NCBI RefSeq assembly: GCF_900215605.1
Contig: NZ_OBEL01000011.1
Location: 1-41,685, forward strand
Source of the DNA: Cohaesibacter gelatinilyticus
Lineage (GTDB): Bacteria; Pseudomonadota; Alphaproteobacteria; Rhizobiales; Cohaesibacteraceae
Length of the DNA: 41,685 nt
Reading direction: 5' to 3'
Shown in pieces: positions 39,068 to 41,685 of the stretch; positions within the stretch are counted from its first letter, which is position 1, and each line of letters begins with the position of its first letter. A program made the translations under genes and the position numbers. Under the pieces are notes generated by a model. It was not told where the DNA came from, made no database searches, and was given only the letters and a program-made list of their open reading frames with translations.

Positions 39068-39772
39068 ATGAATCTCGAACTTGGCGATACCCGCCTCATC
39101 ATTGATGAGTGCAAATCGTATGGATGTTTGAGAAATCAGGCGGCATACATTTTGGCAACAGCCTATTGGGAGACCGCGCGAACCATGAAGCCAGTTGTTG
39201 AGGCTTATTGGCTATCGGAAGCATGGCGCAAGCGCAATCTTCGTTATTACCCATGGCATGGCCGGGGCTATGTTCAGTTAACCTGGGAAGCGAATTACAA
39301 GAAAGCCGCTACTCAACTTGCCTTGCCGTTTGATCAAGATCCTGAACTTGCCTTACAGAGCGAGCCTGCCGCAAAAATCTTAGTCAAGGGTTCTATGGAA
39401 GGCTGGTTCACCCGCAAGAAGATTGGCGATTATATCACTCTGTCGAAATCCGATTTTCACAATGCGCGACGGGTCATCAACGGACGCGATAAAGCGGGTG
39501 AAATTGCCCGTATTGCCAAGCAATATGACCAAGCGTTGAAATCTGAGGGATACGGGGAAGAAGAGAAAGCCCCACAAGCAGAGCCAACACCAATCATCCA
39601 TAAATCTCTGGCTGAATCAAAAGAGATGATCGGCGGGGTGACCGGTCTTGTCACCGCTTTAGGGGCACTTCTGGACCAATTGGACGGTAAGGTTGTTGCT
39701 ATCGTTTTAGGCGGCATCGCAATTGGCTTTATTGCCAACCGGCTTTATGCGCGCTGGAAGGATGAGAGATGA
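39068..39772 (+). CDS. Endolysin, lysozyme-like/GH19-type, with C-terminal TM
   Basis: 234 aa. An N-terminal muramidase-like domain: QAAYILATAYWETARTMKPV with catalytic E35, and HGRGYVQLTWEANYKKA, the GRGYxQLT motif of GH19 and related phage lysins. The C-terminal VVAIVLGGIAIGFIANRLY is a transmembrane helix, so the enzyme may be membrane-bound. GGAG precedes ATG 39068; ATG 39056 lies in the terminator tail and is less likely. Confidence 0.85.
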   Translation: MNLELGDTRLIIDECKSYGCLRNQAAYILATAYWETARTMKPVVEAYWLSEAWRKRNLRYYPWHGRGYVQLTWEANYKKAATQLALPFDQDPELALQSEPAAKILVKGSMEGWFTRKKIGDYITLSKSDFHNARRVINGRDKAGEIARIAKQYDQALKSEGYGEEEKAPQAEPTPIIHKSLAESKEMIGGVTGLVTALGALLDQLDGKVVAIVLGGIAIGFIANRLYARWKDER

Positions 39773-40176
39773 CCAAGATTATCAAATGGCTCATCAATCA
39801 AGGTCTTTCATGGCTGACAGGCGGCACACTTGACCGCGTTCTATCGACCGTTGACAAATCCATCGACAATGAGACAGAGCGCCAGAAAATCCGCTCTGAG
39901 GCCATTCTAAGCCACATAAAGACACAGGAAGGCACAAGGCAGGTTGCTATGCAATCTCGTGTGTTCTGGGCTGTCTGGGCTTTATTTGCGGTTCCTCTGG
40001 GTCTCTGGTGGGCTGCTGTCATGCTGGACACAACTTTTACCTTTGGCTGGTGGGTTCCAGACCTGCCGCAAAGCGTCAAACCATGGGCAGACACTATCTT
40101 TGGCTCCATCTTTGGATCTGGAGCAGGGGTGGCGGGTGTCCAACTTATTTCATCGGCAATTCGTGGCAAGCGATAA
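39769..40176 (+). CDS. Holin (3-TM GTA-type)
   Basis: 135 aa. A charged N-terminal helix, then VFWAVWALFAVPLGLWWAAVML and FGSIFGSGAGVAGVQLISSAI hydrophobic helices, resembling GTA_holin_3TM proteins. Overlaps the endolysin by 4 bases, as in a lysis cassette. Confidence 0.8.
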   Translation: MTKIIKWLINQGLSWLTGGTLDRVLSTVDKSIDNETERQKIRSEAILSHIKTQEGTRQVAMQSRVFWAVWALFAVPLGLWWAAVMLDTTFTFGWWVPDLPQSVKPWADTIFGSIFGSGAGVAGVQLISSAIRGKR

Positions 40177-40191
40177 CAAAAGGAAAGCAAA

Positions 40192-40548
40192 ATGCGCACT
40201 AAAATTCATGATCTTCGGGATAAGGTCGAGTTTATGGGAAAAGATCAGAAGGATATGGAGCTTTCTGACAAAACGAGGGGTACTATTGTCAAGCTCAATC
40301 AGGCTGATAAGCGTGTAGCACAGGCCATTGATGGCTATAGCAATGCCGTCTCTGATTTTGGTCGGGTTGTGCGTGACGAAAAGATCAAGGACATGAAACC
40401 CGTTGCCACCGCTGAAATTCGTGCTGTCCATGGTGAATTGCAACAAGTTCTCGGCAAAGCTTCGGAGTTGTCCGTTGATCTGCATCTCGCAATGCTGGAT
40501 TTCAATGACAAGCATAAAATCGGCACGCGTTGCTGTAACGGCAAGTAG
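40192..40548 (+). CDS. Hypothetical lysis-region protein
   Basis: 118 aa soluble helical protein, MRTKIHDLRDKVEFMGKDQK..., ending with a CC pair. AAAGGAAAG precedes the ATG. Positioned between holin and membrane proteins; I do not recognise it. Confidence 0.6.
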   Translation: MRTKIHDLRDKVEFMGKDQKDMELSDKTRGTIVKLNQADKRVAQAIDGYSNAVSDFGRVVRDEKIKDMKPVATAEIRAVHGELQQVLGKASELSVDLHLAMLDFNDKHKIGTRCCNGK

Positions 40549-40556
40549 GATTTGAT

Positions 40557-41126
40557 ATGACCGCGCTTTCTTTTGTATTTGTTGTGGTCGCGGGGGCCGT
40601 GTGGTTTAACCATTACGGCCCTTTTCTTATGGGCGGCGTAACAATCTATCCAGTCCTGTTTCTGATTACTCTAACCACAGCATCAATCTATGCCTATCGC
40701 TCCAATAGCACACAAAGCATGACGGCAGCGGTAGCGCTAATACTTCATTTCATTGCGCACCAGATCGTATGGGCGACATTCGGCTCATACTGGTCTCTAT
40801 CCTTATTATATTTCTTTTTTGCATATTATTTTCTTTTCACTTCGATTTACCGCTGGCAAGTCGTTCTTGGCGGGATTTACCTGCTTTGTTCGTCTGCCGG
40901 TTTTTTCAATTGGCTTGGTTTAGTGGGGGGCCATGAAGACCGATCATTTCAGTTTATAGACTTCACATATCCTGATGTGATCGCCTTACTAGGGCACGCG
41001 GGCAATGTCATTTTGGGAATGGGTAGCGGAGATATTGGAACTAAAGTTAGGTCTTTCATTAGTGGTTCTGCAATGGAGCCTACTGTTAGACTCAATCATC
41101 TTTCTAGCCGTGTATTTCGTGCATAG
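40557..41126 (+). CDS. Polytopic membrane protein
   Basis: 189 aa with about five TM segments (for example FVFVVVAGAVWF, YPVLFLITLTTASIYA, SLLYFFFAYYFLFT, VLGGIYLLCSSAGFF). The C-terminus is soluble. It may be a lysis or superinfection-exclusion factor; no family recognised. Confidence 0.65.
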   Translation: MTALSFVFVVVAGAVWFNHYGPFLMGGVTIYPVLFLITLTTASIYAYRSNSTQSMTAAVALILHFIAHQIVWATFGSYWSLSLLYFFFAYYFLFTSIYRWQVVLGGIYLLCSSAGFFNWLGLVGGHEDRSFQFIDFTYPDVIALLGHAGNVILGMGSGDIGTKVRSFISGSAMEPTVRLNHLSSRVFRA

Positions 41127-41158
41127 ATGGAAGAAAACGGCCAAAAAGGAAGCGAGCG

Positions 41159-41392
41159 ATGACAGCTCATGATGAAACGATTGGTTCCCTGAAAAAAGGC
41201 CAAGAAAGCCAAGAGAAGAGACTTGATAGTATTGATGAAAAAGTCTCAGAACTAAATAATAAGGTCGATTCCAGGTACGAAGAAAGCAATCGGCAATATA
41301 GGAAAATTGTCTGGGGCATAGCGGCGGCTATCATAACCAATCTGGTTGGCCAGAATATCATTGATGCAGTGATGAGAGGGATGGGGAAATGA
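41159..41392 (+). CDS. Coiled-coil single-TM protein (XhlA/spanin-like)
   Basis: 77 aa. The N-terminal coiled coil IGSLKKGQESQEKRLDSIDE and a C-terminal TM helix IVWGIAAAIITNLVG resemble XhlA-type lysis proteins. GAGCG before the ATG. Lipobox absent, so not a canonical o-spanin. Confidence 0.65.
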   Translation: MTAHDETIGSLKKGQESQEKRLDSIDEKVSELNNKVDSRYEESNRQYRKIVWGIAAAIITNLVGQNIIDAVMRGMGK

Positions 41393-41505
41393 CCACCAAA
41401 CTCAATCTTGCAATAGCCCTCTTGATCACAACGCCGTTTGTCCAAAAGTTCATTGATGCCTATTTGCCGGACTTTATTGAGAAAGTGGCCAGAATCTTCC
41501 ATTAA
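41389..41505 (+). CDS. Small protein, 38 aa, last gene before attR
   Basis: MTTKLNLAIALLITTPFVQK with a single N-terminal hydrophobic helix and an amphipathic tail. Its ATG overlaps the previous stop (ATGA). Short but coupled to the lysis cassette. Confidence 0.5.
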   Translation: MTTKLNLAIALLITTPFVQKFIDAYLPDFIEKVARIFH

Positions 41506-41520
41506 AAGTGATTTACGGAT

Positions 41521-41602
41521 TGCTCTTGGGTCCAATTGAACCTGAAAAGTGGAACGCAAAAAGAACATGGTGGCGAAAACAGCTATATAAAGACTGCTCT
41601 TG
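41521..41602. repeat. att-arm repeats, right side
   Basis: TGCTCTTG occurs at 41521-41528 and 41595-41602 in the gene-free attP arm, and GGTGGC/GCCACC (about 41570 and 41602) forms a distant inverted repeat. Possible Int or host-factor sites. Confidence 0.35.
41528..41544. promoter_or_regulatory. Palindromic att-arm site, right
   Basis: GGGTCCAATTGAACCTG, one mismatch from 87-103. Together the two would bracket attP at unequal distances, as arm sites do in lambda-like recombination. Confidence 0.5.
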
Positions 41603-41639
41603 CCACCAAAAAGCGCCAGTTACGCTATAGCCCCGACTT

Positions 41640-41685
41640 CTCATAACGGTCTGGTTGGGGGTTCAAGTCCCTCCGGGCCTACCAT
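41640..41685 (+). repeat. attR core: direct repeat, copy 2
   Basis: Exact copy of 1-46. The preceding bases are phage sequence and do not complete a tRNA, so this is the displaced tRNA fragment. The window ends within or at the end of the repeat. Confidence 0.95.

Noticed and set aside
1-41685. Gene transfer agent
   Set aside because: Several tail, chaperone and holin genes look GTA-like, but int, xis, att sites, cI, replication origin and full packaging genes show a normal temperate phage.
1-41685. CRISPR array or insertion sequence
   Set aside because: No regularly spaced repeats of CRISPR type and no transposase with terminal inverted repeats seen.

Overview
The window is one complete, apparently intact temperate siphophage genome (prophage) of about 41.6 kb. 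It is bounded by a 46-bp direct repeat at both ends (1-46 and 41640-41685). The repeat is the 3' part of a CAU-anticodon tRNA gene, ending in CCA, so the phage integrated by tyrosine recombination into a tRNA 3' end. The host is most likely an alphaproteobacterium: there is a DUF2312/GapR-type protein, a GTA-like tail chaperone and 3-TM holin, DUF1833 and NlpC/P60 tail genes, and mid-range GC. This host assignment is inference, because no host gene is in the window.

Layout. (1) 106-8068, minus strand: a tightly overlapping leftward early operon read from PL (8209-8238). It carries single-strand annealing (ERF), a Dam-type methylase, an HNH nuclease, a Lar-like protein, a MazG-like protein and many small genes, and ends in xis and int next to attL. 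(2) 8200-9850: the immunity region. It has a S24-type CI repressor (minus) divergent from a small Cro-like protein (plus), and a 19-bp operator present exactly twice, once inside PL and once at PR. (3) 9851-16973, plus strand: the rightward early operon. It holds small membrane proteins, a heavily structured RNA ending in a strong terminator (10359-10579), a lambda-O-like initiator whose gene contains an iteron origin (11806-11946 plus an AT-rich tract), a GapR-like protein, SSB, a C4-type antisense RNA with a KilA-N antirepressor, a second Lar paralogue and a NusG/RfaH-like antiterminator. (4) 16989-17419: a strong promoter and a roughly 390-nt structured leader. (5) 17420-39006: HNH, a cos candidate, TerS, TerL, HK97-type portal, protease and capsid, connectors, tail tube, G/GT frameshift chaperones, tape measure, tail tip and fibre genes. 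(6) 39068-41505: endolysin, holin and small membrane proteins, then the attP arm and attR.

A cargo cassette (25537-28012) interrupts the head-neck genes. It has a leftward Rha-type antirepressor with its own C4-type RNA, then a rightward set: membrane-anchored HIRAN protein, secreted VasI-like protein, secreted SNase-type nuclease, and a terminator.

The most interesting signals are these. Two C4-type antisense-RNA/antirepressor modules sit in one prophage, with the same architecture and promoter but non-cross-matching a'/b' sequences, and their antirepressors share a C-terminal module. A NusG paralogue lies directly upstream of the late promoter and its long structured leader, in a late operon with internal terminators. 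The HIRAN/VasI-like/SNase cargo is unusual. A GGGAAAC -1 frameshift site lies in the tail chaperone genes. A helically phased iteron origin lies within the initiator gene. All statements rest on reading the sequence; no database search was run.
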